Both the position numbers and the translations under genes were made by a program. A stretch of 64,000 nucleotides of DNA, from contig JAWZYV010012234.1 in assembly GCA_038373885.1 (NCBI GenBank), forward strand, positions 62,001 to 126,000. The letters are read 5' to 3'. This document shows, piece by piece, positions 43,459 through 54,411 of the stretch. Position 1 is the first letter of the stretch. The number at the start of each line of letters is the position of its first letter. The notes under the pieces are model-generated. The model ran no database searches, was not told the origin of the DNA, and worked only from the letters and a program-made list of their open reading frames with translations. The stretch is from Cheiracanthium punctorium (Eukaryota > Arthropoda > Arachnida > Araneae > Cheiracanthiidae).

Positions 43459-43484
43459 AAAAAAAAAAAAAAAAAAAAAAAAAA
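43459..43484. repeat. Poly-A tract
   Basis: Twenty-six consecutive A residues; the sequence upstream has no recognised SINE or LINE body. Confidence 0.9.
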
Positions 43485-44197
43485 CTCCTTAAAGGACGGA
43501 ATAATCATAATTTTACCAGAATTAGGGCTTATTTCTAGTTTTTGAATTTATTAACCGTAAACTTTAGAGGGAGAGATTAAAATTTCGTTACGTCCCAGAA
43601 TCGAAAAGCGTCTGCCAAATCATCTGTAAAATATTAATAGTTAAGAAGAAGAAAAAAAGAATATTCTTGTTTGTGTGTTTGCTTGCGAAAGTTTTCGACT
43701 GATTCGCACTTCACTTCAGTTTTGAGAAAGTTTTGGGTTAAAGTGAAAAATAATATGTTCAGGCTCTAGTAACGAAAGTCTAAGTTTTCCGTTTCCAAGT
43801 ATTTTAGCAAGTTTTGATGCTTCGTAATTGCGTGTAAGGTATATATCATTATGATAATGGTCTGAAAGTTGCAGATAACATTTCCAAGCACTGAAGGATA
43901 TGACCTATTCTGTGTAGGAAATTCGTCTTTGCCGGATCAATTTGCTTGAAAGAATCAGCTGAAAAAAATGAGTGGAAGACTAGTAAAATAGTCTGAGAAT
44001 TGCGATCGGATTTGACAGAGAAAGCTCACGGATTTGGAGTTTGGATATTACCAATTTAACAGCTTTGCGGTTTCAGTTCAGAACTTCGTATATCGTGCTT
44101 TTCCACAATTTAGAGTTTGTGGTATGGGAAATGACATATGATGGGGCACTTACAATCTGAAAAGTTGTATAGGATGGTTATACAATTAAATTTCCCC
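43485..44197. other. No recognisable feature
   Basis: Composition is a little more balanced than average; no paired repeat or plausible open frame. Confidence 0.4.
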
Positions 44198-44199
44198 TA

Positions 44200-45453
44200 C
44201 ACGCTAAAAAGTATTTTCTTGAATTTAACAAAATTTGTTTGGTTAAATAGTTTGGTAGTTTTGTTTTGTTGATTTGACAAAAGTTTGTTTGATTCAACCA
44301 AATCGATTTGACAAAATGCTTTTAATTTTAACAAAAAAGTTTCGTTGAAATTGTTGAAAGATTTTGATTGGTCCAATCAATTTACGCATTCGTCAATGGG
44401 CTGTGCGAAGGAGACGAAAGATTAGATTTGTTTTTTCAAAAACAGTTAATAACGTCCATTTTATTAATACGTTGAACTATGGTTATATAAAATCTCCTTA
44501 ATCCTGGGCACTATTCGCTTCTAAGTCCTTGTGTCTTTTTCCTAAGGTCGTCCCGACCCCTGTTGTTGTTTTGTGCACTGAATACTTTTGATTGATGTAA
44601 GATTTAACTCCGTGGTAATGTTTTTTGCAATTCAAGCTGATTGATTCTACCACGGATATTCAGGAGTACAAAGCCGTTCGTTTACCGAGTTAGTCGAAAG
44701 TTTCTGAAGTAAGTCTAATTATTTTATCTATTCATTAAAATTTACATTTTATGTTTTAATTTTTTCATTTGTATCTACATAATTTAAAACAACTCAATGT
44801 CAGATTTGTCAAAGAAAGTAAACTATCAGAATCGCATCTGCCTTCGTGATAAGTAAAAAATATACAATCAAAATGAATAGCTCATGTCATATTCGGAGGA
44901 AATGCTTAGATGATTTAATTGACGTTTTCAATGTTTAAACTACTTCATTCGCTTTGCGCTTATAACAAGTGTTTTATTTTTAATTTCGATTCTAGTTCAA
45001 GGTTGTTCACATGCATCTCCCCAAAATGCCCCTGCTGCCATATAAGTGTGAAAAGAGCATTATAAGAGAACATGGAATAAGTTTGTTGGAACAGTTTATA
45101 TTATTATTATTAACAACAAAATAATAGCATAGTAAAATCAACAAAATGATTTTGTTAAATGATCCATGAATATACCAGTAAACAAAAAAAAATTCTTAAT
45201 TAAAACAAATAATTTGGTTGATTTTAACCAAATGAACCATTTAAGCAAATACTTTGGTTAAATTAACCAAACATTTATTTATTTTAGCAAAATTCATTGG
45301 TTAAACTTACAAAATATTTTGATGAAATAACCAAATAATTTTTTAAAACTTATTTTGTTAATTCAACAAAAATTTCGTTGGCGGTATTTCAACCGGAAAA
45401 TTTTGTTGATTCAACAAAATTTTTGTTGATTCAACAAAACATTTTTTTCAGTG
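44200..45453. mobile_element. DNA element with CACTG-like ends and subterminal repeats
   Basis: The element is 1,254 bp and flanked by TA. The right terminus, complemented, is CACTGAAAAAAATGTTTTGT; the left is CACGCTAAAAAGTATTTTCT. Each subterminal region (about 150 bp left, 340 bp right) is packed with variants of TTTTGTTGATTCAACAAAA and TTGGTTAAATTAACCAAA, direct and inverted. Such arrays are typical of transposase-binding regions in DNA transposons. The interior (44400-45100) encodes no recognised protein. A left-end copy is at 52283-52442. CACTG ends recall the CMC (CACTA/Chapaev) group, but the TA flank fits other groups, so class is open. Confidence 0.75.
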
Positions 45454-45455
45454 TA

Positions 45456-46140
45456 TAAACAGAGCTCTACTACAGTTATAATGGGTGAGCGGATTGTACC
45501 AAATTTGGCATATAAGCTATAGTACATGCTATCGTTGCGCTCAGGGAATTTGGGGGGGGGGGGTTAGTCATAATTAAAAAAATGTCCGCTAGTTGGCACT
45601 TTGTATAAAAAAACAGGAAATTTAAAAATGGAAATATCTAATTATAGATGTGTAAATACTCAACATTTATTCAATAATTTTTGAGCATTTATTAACTAAT
45701 TTGGATCATTTTTTGAGCTGAATTCACTATGTAAAGTGCTACCTTATAGGCATTTTTGGAATTTTTAAAAATCTTCATTGAGCACATCTCGTGTACAGTC
45801 CATATTACAAATTTAGTGGTAACCTCCTCCCTCGTTTCAGTTGCAGAATGCTCTTTATTGGAGAAGTACAATTATACAACCACCTTGTTTATGTGTAGAA
45901 ATTGAACTAAGAAATAATTATGACAGTAAAAATTTTGTCAAATAACTTAACAATTTCTGTATAGATGAATGCGAAACGAGACGAGATAGAGATTTACAGC
46001 TTTCATGCGAGACGAGACAGACGTTCTTATCATTACATATAATGATTTTGCAAGACGAGATAAAGCTTTACACCTGTCTTGCGAGACGAGAAATATATTT
46101 TCCCTCTCAAGTCATTTCTAAATTTCTGCTCGGAGTCATG
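45456..46140. other. No gene; GAGACGAGA motifs
   Basis: At 45967-46100 the phrase GCGAGACGAGA or close variants occurs three times, near TAGATGAATGCG. The same phrases occur at 49667-49768, so a diverged hAT-like fragment is possible. A G9 run lies near 45553. Confidence 0.4.
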
Positions 46141-46149
46141 AAATTGGTG

Positions 46150-46635
46150 AATTCATTCTGGCAAACTCTAACATGTATAAAATAAGATGAATTAAGAGTT
46201 TCATTTCTTTAGCTCTTAGTAATGTACAACTTTCTAATAAAAATAGTTCAAATTCATACTAAATAAATCAAATTTTAGAAACACAAAGCTGTTTCTTTTA
46301 AATATCACAATTAGTAAAAAAAAGGAAAAACCAGTATTTGTATTTTTAGTTTAATTTGTATTAAACGATGAAAAGAGATCGTCAAATAAAATATTTGTGT
46401 TTGAATTTTGTTACAGAAACCCATAATTACACTCTTAAAAACAGCTAACTGGAACGCTTATAAAATAATATAAATTAAGAGTTTCATTTCTTTCACTCTT
46501 AGTAACAAATGACTTTTTCATAAAAATAATTCAAATTAGTAGTAAATAAATAAAATTTTGCAAACACAAAGCTATGTTTCTTTTAAATATCAAAATTAGT
46601 AAGAAATTAAGCATTTGTATTGTTATGTAGATGCT
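46150..46635 (+). repeat. Tandem duplication, 283-bp period
   Basis: Landmarks ATTAAGAGTTTCATTTCTTT (46191 and 46474), ACACAAAGCT and TTTCTTTTAAATATCA recur in order with a 283-bp offset. The units differ by substitutions and small indels. No coding content. Confidence 0.75.
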
Positions 46636-47034
46636 GAACACAGTTAATATAACATGTAAAAAGCTTTATCATTATTATTATTATTACATTATTTTGAATT
46701 TTTTTTAATGTAACAATTTTGCTATTAATTTTAAAAGGCTACTTCTTTTTTAATTTTTCTGCTTCAATTTAGGATGTAAATGGTATTATTTTGAATAAGT
46801 TTAAAGATTAGATTTTAGCTAATTGCATTAATTTCAGAGGAAAAAAAATAAACAAAACTTATGTGAAGGAAAGGGGGGAACAGTATGAGGAATGCCGTAT
46901 TTTAACTTAAAAAAAGCTTTCAATATACAGCTAATACGATCCTTAAATCTCTTTCTTGTCATATAAGGTTTAAGTAGAAAAATTTTCAAACAATTTCATC
47001 TACATTTGAGAGTCTTTGCTTTTCAAAGGTGATA
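46636..47034. other. No recognisable feature
   Basis: AT-rich spacer, with an ATT microsatellite patch near 46674-46689. Confidence 0.4.
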
Positions 47035-48067
47035 AAATCCTTATAAATAAAAATGAAATTCTGTTTGTCAGTTTGTTTGTGGATTTGTTTAGTATACAAA
47101 TCCACAAAAATGGACCTATCAGCCTGAAATTTTTCACAGATGTGTAAAATAATATAGAATAAAGGATAGTACACTTTTAAACTTTGAAAGTCCACCCGTT
47201 CCCGGAGTTCAAGCGATGTTTTAATGTTTTCCACGCACAAAGCTATCCGTAATTGCAACCCCTGTAGTGAAAAAAGTGTGAAATAAGCATCGCAGTTGCC
47301 ATGTGAGGCGATTTTGCCGGAAAAAAATGTTTTAAATTCTTAAAGTAAAAATAAAAGAATAGTAGTGATGTTTTTTTTTTTTTTTAGTTTATAGTAAGGT
47401 TTTTTTCTTATTATTATAATGTCGTGTGCATGGGAAATCAGAGCAGGAATGAAATGTTTTAGACGCAAAACAATAAGGACTCAATGTTTCCGAGGCAAAC
47501 ATGTAAAATCTTTTAGTTTTGCGAAAAATAAAATGGCTGATATGCCGATTTTGAGAAAGTGAGTTTTAGCGCTTTGTACAGATTTAGGCTTGGCGCAATT
47601 TACTGAGAGCTTAAGGAAATAGCATTTTTGAAAACAAGTGTATAGGTTTTATTAGAATACAGCCTTAAATTTTAATTATCCGTTCAGAAATAATGCAATT
47701 ATTAAAGGATTTCAAGCGATCTATCTACCAAATTTCAGAAAATTGAAATCTTCGCATTTAGTACATCGGAGTTAACGGTGAATAGAAAACGTTATATGTT
47801 GTTAATAATTTTAAAAATGCTGCAACTTTTTAAATAAATGTCTGCTTTACTTTTTGGCGATCGAACCATATAAGTGACAAATATTTTCCATTTTGATTGC
47901 TGTTAAGTCAATGCTTCGAATGATTCCCTGTAAAAAAATTTTGCAAAATGGTGTATGTTGACACTTTGGCGAGGCTTAGATTTGAAACTGGATATTATTT
48001 GAGACTCGTATATATGATAACACTGGTTGCATGTCCCCGCTTGCTAGCGGGGATACCTCGCTAGCTC
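47035..48067 (-). mobile_element. CTAGCTG-type element, minus orientation
   Basis: Read minus, it starts GAGCTAGCGAGGTATCCCCG then CTAGCAAGCGGGGAC (a hairpin). It ends ACAAACTGACAAACAGAATT, TCATTTTTATTTATAAGG. The layout (CTAGC start with a CCCG/CGGG hairpin, CAGACAAAC-like and TTTATTTATA end) matches 55005-56391 and 19767-21555. Interior sequence differs. No transposase or reverse transcriptase is seen. Confidence 0.6.
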
Positions 48068-48954
48068 TAAATAAATAAATAAATAAATAACAGATAAGAA
48101 GCGATTAAAGGTTTCATTCAGTTATAAATTATTGAGGACAAGGTGTTCATACAAACAGCTATAGCTGGCATTGCAATTGAAATATGGCTTAGAAATTTTA
48201 GTAAGATGTCAAGGATCGATGCAGACAAAATTTGAGCCCGTTTACGTCCCCCTTCACAAAATTACAATTTATTAAAACTGCCCATTCATAAAAATACAAT
48301 CGGTTAAAACAACCCTTCATTGGCATTTTCTCGTGTATTTTAATTTGTTTTGTAAATTATTATAAGAAAAAAAGCGACTTTTACAAAAATTGGTATGAAA
48401 ATTCACAAAAATAGATATTGAAATTCACAAAAATATGAATTAAAATTCAGAAAAATAAACAGTTTTCACAAAAGCGGGATCCTGGGAAAGCTTCCTAGAT
48501 CTACCCATGGATGTACTTTAAGATATTTAGACTATTTTAATACATAAATCTCATAACTTATATTTTCATCTATTTTTCTTATTATGAGGTGCTGAATCTC
48601 TTTAATTCAAAAGTTATGGTGTATAAACACCCCAATCATCAATAAAATATGTGTCGTTTACATTGTTTATGAGTAATAAAATATCTGTAAATTTTACTAG
48701 CTATTGTAACTTTTTTAAAAATTAAAATTTATTATTCATTAACACCTTTTGGTATTGCTATTCTCATTATAAAATATTATTAGCAAAAATGTAAATCGAA
48801 AATATTCGACTCATAAATTTTGTACAAAAGACAGTTTAAAATCTAATTACATTTTCCACACGTCTAAAAAATCACCAAGCATTAATTTAGGGTTAGTAAA
48901 AACGTATATCAGGAAAAGAATTTATGCGGAGTCATTTATTCATGATGATGAAGC
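48068..48954. other. AT-rich stretch, no gene identified
   Basis: Begins with an (AAAT)n microsatellite at 48068-48090. Repeated AAATTCACAAAAAT phrases occur at about 48398-48455. Confidence 0.45.
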
Positions 48955-49430
48955 ATCATCGTCATCATCATAATCTCTACAGCCGATTTCCAGCCAAGGC
49001 TGCCTCAGTCAGTTTCCACCCATCTTCCATTTATTGACACCAATGTTCTTTAACCATTTCCCCACAATCACTAGCCACCTCATCCGTAGCCTGCCTCCCC
49101 TTAGCTTTCCCCTAGGCTTTTGAAAAGTTAATTTCTTCTCTGGGTTTTTATCTCCATACCTGTAGATATATCCTAGCCATCTTAATGGAGAGGCTTTAAT
49201 TGCTTTTACTATGTAAGGTTATCTAAAACCTCTCCTGTGGTTCAGAATTATATCTTATTCGCTAAACACCATTTTCCCTTATTGCTCCACAAATTCTTCT
49301 CAAAATTTTTCGTTCAGATGTCATTAATCTATTCTTAGCTAACTTATACATTGTCTAGTACTCACTGCCATACAGATCATATAAAGGTTTTATATAGCTG
49401 TATTTTAGTTTCACTGCATAGGTTTTTAGA
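48955..49430 (-). pseudogene. LINE 3' end: reverse-transcriptase C-terminal remnant
   Basis: Read minus and allowing frameshifts and stops, the sequence shows the C-terminal pattern common in LINE reverse transcriptases of the RTE/CR1 type. These include TSERKILRRICGAIRENGV (about 49270-49330) followed by RIRYN, a region equivalent to the RWLGHVxR segment (about 49150-49200), and a G-K-x-R-G-R-Q-like basic stretch near 49090-49130. The 3' end finishes in GATGATG-type short repeats at about 48940-48975, as many RTE-like LINEs do. The frame is broken in several places, so it is not functional. Clade assignment is tentative. Confidence 0.65.
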
Positions 49431-49666
49431 TTTAAACTGGTTTCGTTATCCATAATGGTATCTGTTATCCGTATTGATTCGATTATTGATTCCAATAGAT
49501 AAATCATTATTGTTACTGACTATGATGAAGCATAACTGAGTAAATTATAGTCAATAGCCCTCATGCAGTTTTAGCTACAAACAAATTATTCACAGATTTA
49601 TATATTCACTACAAATTTATACAATTATCCGAATATTTGTCACATGGATCTTCAGAATTTTGGGAC

Positions 49667-49768
49667 TAGATATGGATGCAAGACGGACGATACAGTCATT
49701 TTAATCATTGCTGTACAAGGATTTTGCGAGACGAGACAGGCCTATCTTTTGTCCCGCATCCATCTCTA
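49667..49768. mobile_element. Possible hAT-like MITE
   Basis: The left end TAGATATGGATGCAAGAC and the complemented right end TAGAGATGGATGCGGGAC match at 15 of 18 positions. Flanking 8-mers do not match, so no TSD supports the boundaries. The interior has GCGAGACGAGACAGG, as at 45967-46100. Confidence 0.5.
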
Positions 49769-51985
49769 CATGCGATCATCAACTTTTTCAGGTCTGCGAT
49801 ATCGCCAAAGATTTGTGGGAATATGTTGGTTAGACTTAGGTCACTTCATGCGAACGTCACTCCTAATTTAGACTGCCCACTAGTAGTGCGCGGCCATTCT
49901 GTGGTCTTCGATATTCGATAACTGTATTTTCTCCATTATCCACGGTTCCGTGGCTAAAAACGGAATCTTTCTATACGCACAAATGGACCCCAATCCTGAA
50001 TTTCTACCAGCGTGAAGAAGAGCTGTACGAAAGAACAGCCAGTAATAATCGAACCGTGGCCATTTTCAGCACGCTATTTTATATTCCAAATTCCATCCTA
50101 TCATGGAACGCGTTTGTTGGTTTGTTTCTCGCTCCCGGCTTGTTTTCCGACGTATGTCGTTTTGCTTCCTGGTTTTATCTATTTATTTTTCAGCTGCTCT
50201 CGATGAGCAGAGGCAAATCTTCATCCTATTACGCCAAGTGAGGGTATATAATAATGGAAAATGATCGATGAAGTTTTGATTGCCAGATGAGCCGTTTGCC
50301 ATTTTGGTTTTCGAATGAATTCTTTCGAACCATTTTTTCTAATCTTGAAGGATTTGTTACAGAAGTTTTCATCATTTTACTGTTTTCTCGTGGGACGCAT
50401 AAAAAATTATGATGATACCAATCGGAGATAGTAAAATTTGAATATTTAAATATAATGGGTGTCTAAATCTGCAATTTAGACACCCATTAAAATTAGATCT
50501 TCAGAATGTTTTATTAATGGATCCTAGAGACTGTCTCACAAAATTGATATATGAAAGCGATCAAAACAACAACAGCAATGGCGCATACTTTTATTCTGCA
50601 GAAAAATTAATCTTTTGTTTTTTCCCAATCGCAAAGGATTGGGGCTTGCCGATTACATCTAGAACTAGGTCCGATGACCCTTTGTCCACCGAGCTTTTAT
50701 TTCTTATTGGATTGTTTATAGATTTCTTGATATATTTATGATTATATCATTTGAAAATTTAACAAATTAACAGTAAAAAATAAAAACATAAACATCTAAC
50801 AAGACTTTAAAAAATATATTACTTCGTTGCATTCTTCTTTAAAATTAAAGAAAAAAGTTTTTGTAATAAGCAGTTAACGTAAAAGAAAGTTTTGTAGATG
50901 GTAACAATAACTTTTTTCTGCCTAGCTGCTTGATGTTGAAATGCTTGCAGTCGGTGATTAGTCTCTTGCTAACTTCCCCAAATAAGAAGGAATACCAAGA
51001 CTTCCTCATGCTTATCGTCGTTGTAGTTACAGTGTTAGAAAACTAAAAGTTCGTTGCGTGAGTTCCTCTATTACGCTAGATTTTTTTTCTTATTAAACAG
51101 GCAGAACGAAATACCTAGCAATTACCTTTTTCCAGTAAATGTATTATTACAGTTTGGGAGGAGTGCACAACATTTTACTGAACATTTTAAGTATTCTTTA
51201 GTATGTGCAGATGTTCCATGCAAATGCATACTTTCAGATTAAACCCTAAATGGTAGTTGCGGGTTTGATGATGATGTATTACTCAAACAAGATAGAATTT
51301 TCAAGCTAAAAAATTAAATACACTTGTAGCTTATTATGTGTTAGAAGTTTTCTTTTATTTAAACATTTATGTTTAAATAAAACAAATGGATTATAAAAAA
51401 AATAAAAAAGCTATTATTATTTAAAAATGATATTACGTAAATATAAAAAAGAAATACCAGAACATTTTTAAAATTGACGTATTACGTTGCAAGTAATGTT
51501 CTTTTCGAATTAAAACGTTTGTATTTAGCTAATTTTTCTAATTAAAGCTTTCTAATGTGAGTGAGCGTGACCTAATTAATAAAATGATCCGAATGTTCCA
51601 TGTTAATTGCTTTCAGAAGTCATTTGGAATTACATTGACAAATTGCATAATGTATTATCTCACACAGGCGTATCTAAATTTAGGTTTCATGATCTTCAAA
51701 TTCCTCAATACCCGTATTATTTAAGGTGCTCAGTTATCCCGGTAATAAGTTTTATTAAATTTTCCATGTGACCTCAAACATCATGGTTCATTCTGTTGTC
51801 TCTTGAGGTTCATCGAGGAAATTTCGTTACAATCAGGCGACTCTTTCTTGCGGCATCGATTTTTTTTTTTTATTAGAGTGGAATTAGACTTACCTTTGAA
51901 ACTTTCAATTAACTTAGAAAAAATCTAATTCAATAGTTTTGTAATCGATATTACCCATACTTAAATGTATTAGCAGACATAACTA
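49769..51985. other. No recognisable gene
   Basis: Several short frames at 49644-50741 have no identifiable domain. A perfect short hairpin is listed separately. Confidence 0.45.
50453..50489. repeat. Perfect 16-bp hairpin with 5-nt loop
   Basis: TAATGGGTGTCTAAAT, loop CTGCA, ATTTAGACACCCATTA. Stem complementarity is complete. It resembles the closed end of a tiny MITE or a structured RNA, with no flanking evidence for either. Confidence 0.85.
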
Positions 51986-51993
51986 CTCCGTTA

Positions 51994-52138
51994 CATTGGC
52001 GTAAATTGGAATGTAATATTGGAGAGAGGGGAAGGCAGACGGTTTCCTATTGTAGGAAATACTATTTTCAAATAGGTGATTTGGGGAATTTTATAGGGGG
52101 CAGTTACCCTTTCTTGCCATTAATAAGTTACGTCTATG
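51994..52138. mobile_element. hAT MITE (145 bp)
   Basis: Perfect 8-bp TSD CTCCGTTA at 51986-51993 and 52139-52146. Ends are CATTGGCGTAAATTGG and, complemented, CATAGACGTAACTTATT. It has a purine-rich GGGG segment at each side as in the other GGCGTA-type elements. Non-coding. Confidence 0.88.
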
Positions 52139-52282
52139 CTCCGTTACTAACATAACAAGCTCCGATTTCGCCTAACGAACATGGACGTCCTCTCTTCGCC
52201 TCTCCGGACTGCACAATCCTGCGCACGCGCATGCCTTGACATATGCGTACATTGACTGTTCAATGATTTCAAATGTCACTGT

Positions 52283-52442
52283 TTCTGAGTTTTCAACAAA
52301 AACGTTTTGTCAAAATTAAAAGCGTTTGATTAAATCAGCTTGCTTGAATCAAATAAACTTTTGCTAAATCAACAAAATAAATCTACCAAACTACTTAACT
52401 AAAGACATTTTGTTTAATTCAACGGAACACTTTTTATCCTGT
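52283..52442 (-). mobile_element. Left-end fragment of CACTG-like element
   Basis: Read minus, it follows 44200-44345 closely: GATAAAAAGTGTTCCGTTGA, GTAGTTTGGTAGATTTATTT, TGTTGATTTAGCAAAAGTTT, CGCTTTTAATTTTGACAAAA. The rest of the element is absent. The Tc1-like remnant starts immediately on the other side. Confidence 0.75.
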
Positions 52443-52499
52443 AATTAATCTGCTGCTAAAATATCCCTTTTAAATAGAGATGCCGTTCCGCCGCCATAG

Positions 52500-53574
52500 A
52501 AGACAATATGAACAGCTGTCAGAGTCCAAGAGAGGAAAAATCATCGGGATGATGGAATCCAGGTGGTCAGCTCGGCGAGTAGCCCACCTCTTACGCCATT
52601 CTGATTCTACTGCGAGGAGGTGTTGGAACTAGTGGGCAAGAGAGAAGTCCCTTACAAGGAGACCAGGCTCAAGACGCTCTCGACAGATCAGTAATCTTGA
52701 AGATCGTCACATCATACAACGTGCACGCAGCGCCGTTTCCTTATCTGCCATCTGGACACATGCAGCATCTTCACTACGGGTTCCTGCATCTGTCCGTACC
52801 ATCGAAAAAGTGCATGACTGAAGGACATTTGCAATCGCCGCTCCAATTACGTGTTCTGACTATGACACCCAGACATCGTCGCGTTGCCTCCGTTTGTAAT
52901 GGTGTCGAGCTCAACGGGATAGGACTGCAACCGAGTGGACACATGTCATCTTCAGCGACGAATGCAGATTCAACTTTGGGCGCTCATGACAATCGTGTAC
53001 GTGAGTGGAGGCCCCGTGGTGAACGCCTCAATCCTGCCTTTGCTTTTCAACGGCGCACTGCCCCTACAGCTGGTGTGATATGTAACCACATATACTGCCA
53101 CTCATGACAGGGCTTTCAGGAGCTATTTTTCAATAGGACAACTCTCAGCTACACATAGCAAGGGTGTTACAGGATTGCCTCCGCCACATTACCACCCTTC
53201 CCTGGCTTGCTCAATACCGAGATTTGTCACCTTTAGATCATATCTGGGATCACTGGGACGACAAGTTGGACAGCCTACGAGTTTGATCGAATTAGAGGCA
53301 CATTTACAGCAACTGTGGAACGAAATGCCACATGACACATACGGGACTTGTATGCTTCAGTACCCGCCCGTATCGCATCATGCATTTACGCAAGAGGTCG
53401 TGATACAAGAGGGTATTAAAACATCCATTCATTTGTAGGTTTTCCTGCGATAAATAATTAGTTTACTTTGATTTTGTGATTACTTACTTACATCGACGTA
53501 GTTCTTACGTATGTAAAATTTCATGTCATTCTAACAACTATTTCTTGGTACGCTAATTTTTATGGCAATGAGTG
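52500..53574 (+). mobile_element. Tc1-like transposon, 5' end lost
   Basis: The right end is defined: the complement of 53551-53574 reads CACTCATTGCCATAAAAATT, a Tc1-like terminus, followed by TA at 53575-53576. No matching left TIR is found upstream. It contains the transposase pseudogene. Probably truncated when it and the CACTG-like fragment became joined. Confidence 0.75.
52520..53415 (+). pseudogene. Tc1-like transposase, multiply broken
   Basis: Fragments appear in successive frames. First is an N-terminal helix-turn-helix segment, GKIIGMMESRWSARRVAHLL, at about 52533-52595, followed by an in-frame TAG. Next is a linker with RRSRQISNLEDRHIIQRA (about 52670-52725). Then comes the second catalytic region, FSDEC followed by RFNFG (about 52950-52985). 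The conserved VWRPRGERLNPAFAFQRRTA-like region follows at 52990-53055. The last catalytic region reads SPLDHIWD near 53230-53255, where family members have SPIEHVWD, so the glutamate is replaced by aspartate. Frameshifts and stops break the gene, so it cannot make active transposase. Confidence 0.88.
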
Positions 53575-53576
53575 TA

Positions 53577-53817
53577 AATACACATAATTAATGATCAAAA
53601 AGATAGAGGGACATAAATTGAAGGACTGTAGAGTACTGTACATACAGTATGCAGTGATATTAATAAAGTGCAGAACTTTGATAATAATACTGTAATGTAC
53701 AGCAATAATTATTGTTGCACTGTACTGTAATAATATTAATAACTGTAAAATATGACACAGTATTTCGCTTCTTACTGTTAGCAAAAAATCTCGTATTGCA
53801 GGTTGATTAATACTTTG
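53577..53817. other. No recognisable feature
   Basis: Short AT-rich spacer with ACTGTA-rich phrases at 53625-53745. Confidence 0.4.
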
Positions 53818-53825
53818 GTGCACAG

Positions 53826-53964
53826 CAGGGGCGTAGCAAGAGGGGGGCTCAGGGGGCTGCTCCCCCCCACCGAAATGGGACCCTTTACTTAGCTTACAAT
53901 TTGATATTTAGCTTACAATTTGATACCCAGCCCACCCCGAAATAAAATCCTGGCTACGCCACTG
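53826..53964. mobile_element. GGCGTAGC-type hAT MITE (139 bp)
   Basis: Perfect 8-bp TSD GTGCACAG at 53818-53825 and 53965-53972. Ends are CAGGGGCGTAGCAAG and, complemented, CAGTGGCGTAGCCAGG. An internal direct repeat, AGCTTACAATTTGATA, occurs twice. It shares termini with 17686-17862 and 30511-30677. Confidence 0.93.
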
Positions 53965-54085
53965 GTGCACAGTGCAAATAAATTATCCCGCAGTTTGTAC
54001 TTTCCAACTTAGTGTTCCTTAGTGTCTTATGAGAGATATCGAAAATTAAAAATAAATTTTAAATACATACAGTTTAACAAAAACT

Positions 54086-54200
54086 AAAAAACACGTTTTT
54101 ATAGCAAATCGAACTAAAAAGTGAAAAATAAAAATATAGTTTAAAAAACCAAAAAACACGCTTTAGTGATAAATTGAACAAACTAAAAAGCGAAAAATAA
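54086..54200. repeat. 65-bp tandem duplication
   Basis: AAAAAACACG at 54086 and 54151; the following ATAGCAAATCGAACTAAAAA and GATAAATTGAACAAACTAAA are diverged copies, as are GTGAAAAATAA and GCGAAAAATAA. Confidence 0.65.
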
Positions 54201-54410
54201 TTCTTAATATAGAAATAAATTAATGAATGAAAAATAGTATTATTGTGAAAAAAGCGTGGAGTGCTCCATATATCAGTTTTTGAGAATATTCGATCGGTAC
54301 GATAAGTACAAAAATGATACAAAAAATATAGCACAAAGCACCCCACGCTTTTTTCACATTAATACTATTTTTCGTTCATTAATTTATTTCTATATTAAGA
54401 ATTATTTTTC
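54192..54410. repeat. Near-perfect palindrome, 74-bp arms
   Basis: Arms at 54192-54265 and 54337-54410 are inverted copies with three mismatches in 74. They surround a 71-bp spacer. The inner ends read AAAGCGTGGAGTGCT and, complemented, AAAGCGTGGGGTGCT. No TSD was seen. It may be a foldback element or the product of a local inverted duplication. A transcript would form a long hairpin. Confidence 0.92.
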
Positions 54411-54411
54411 C

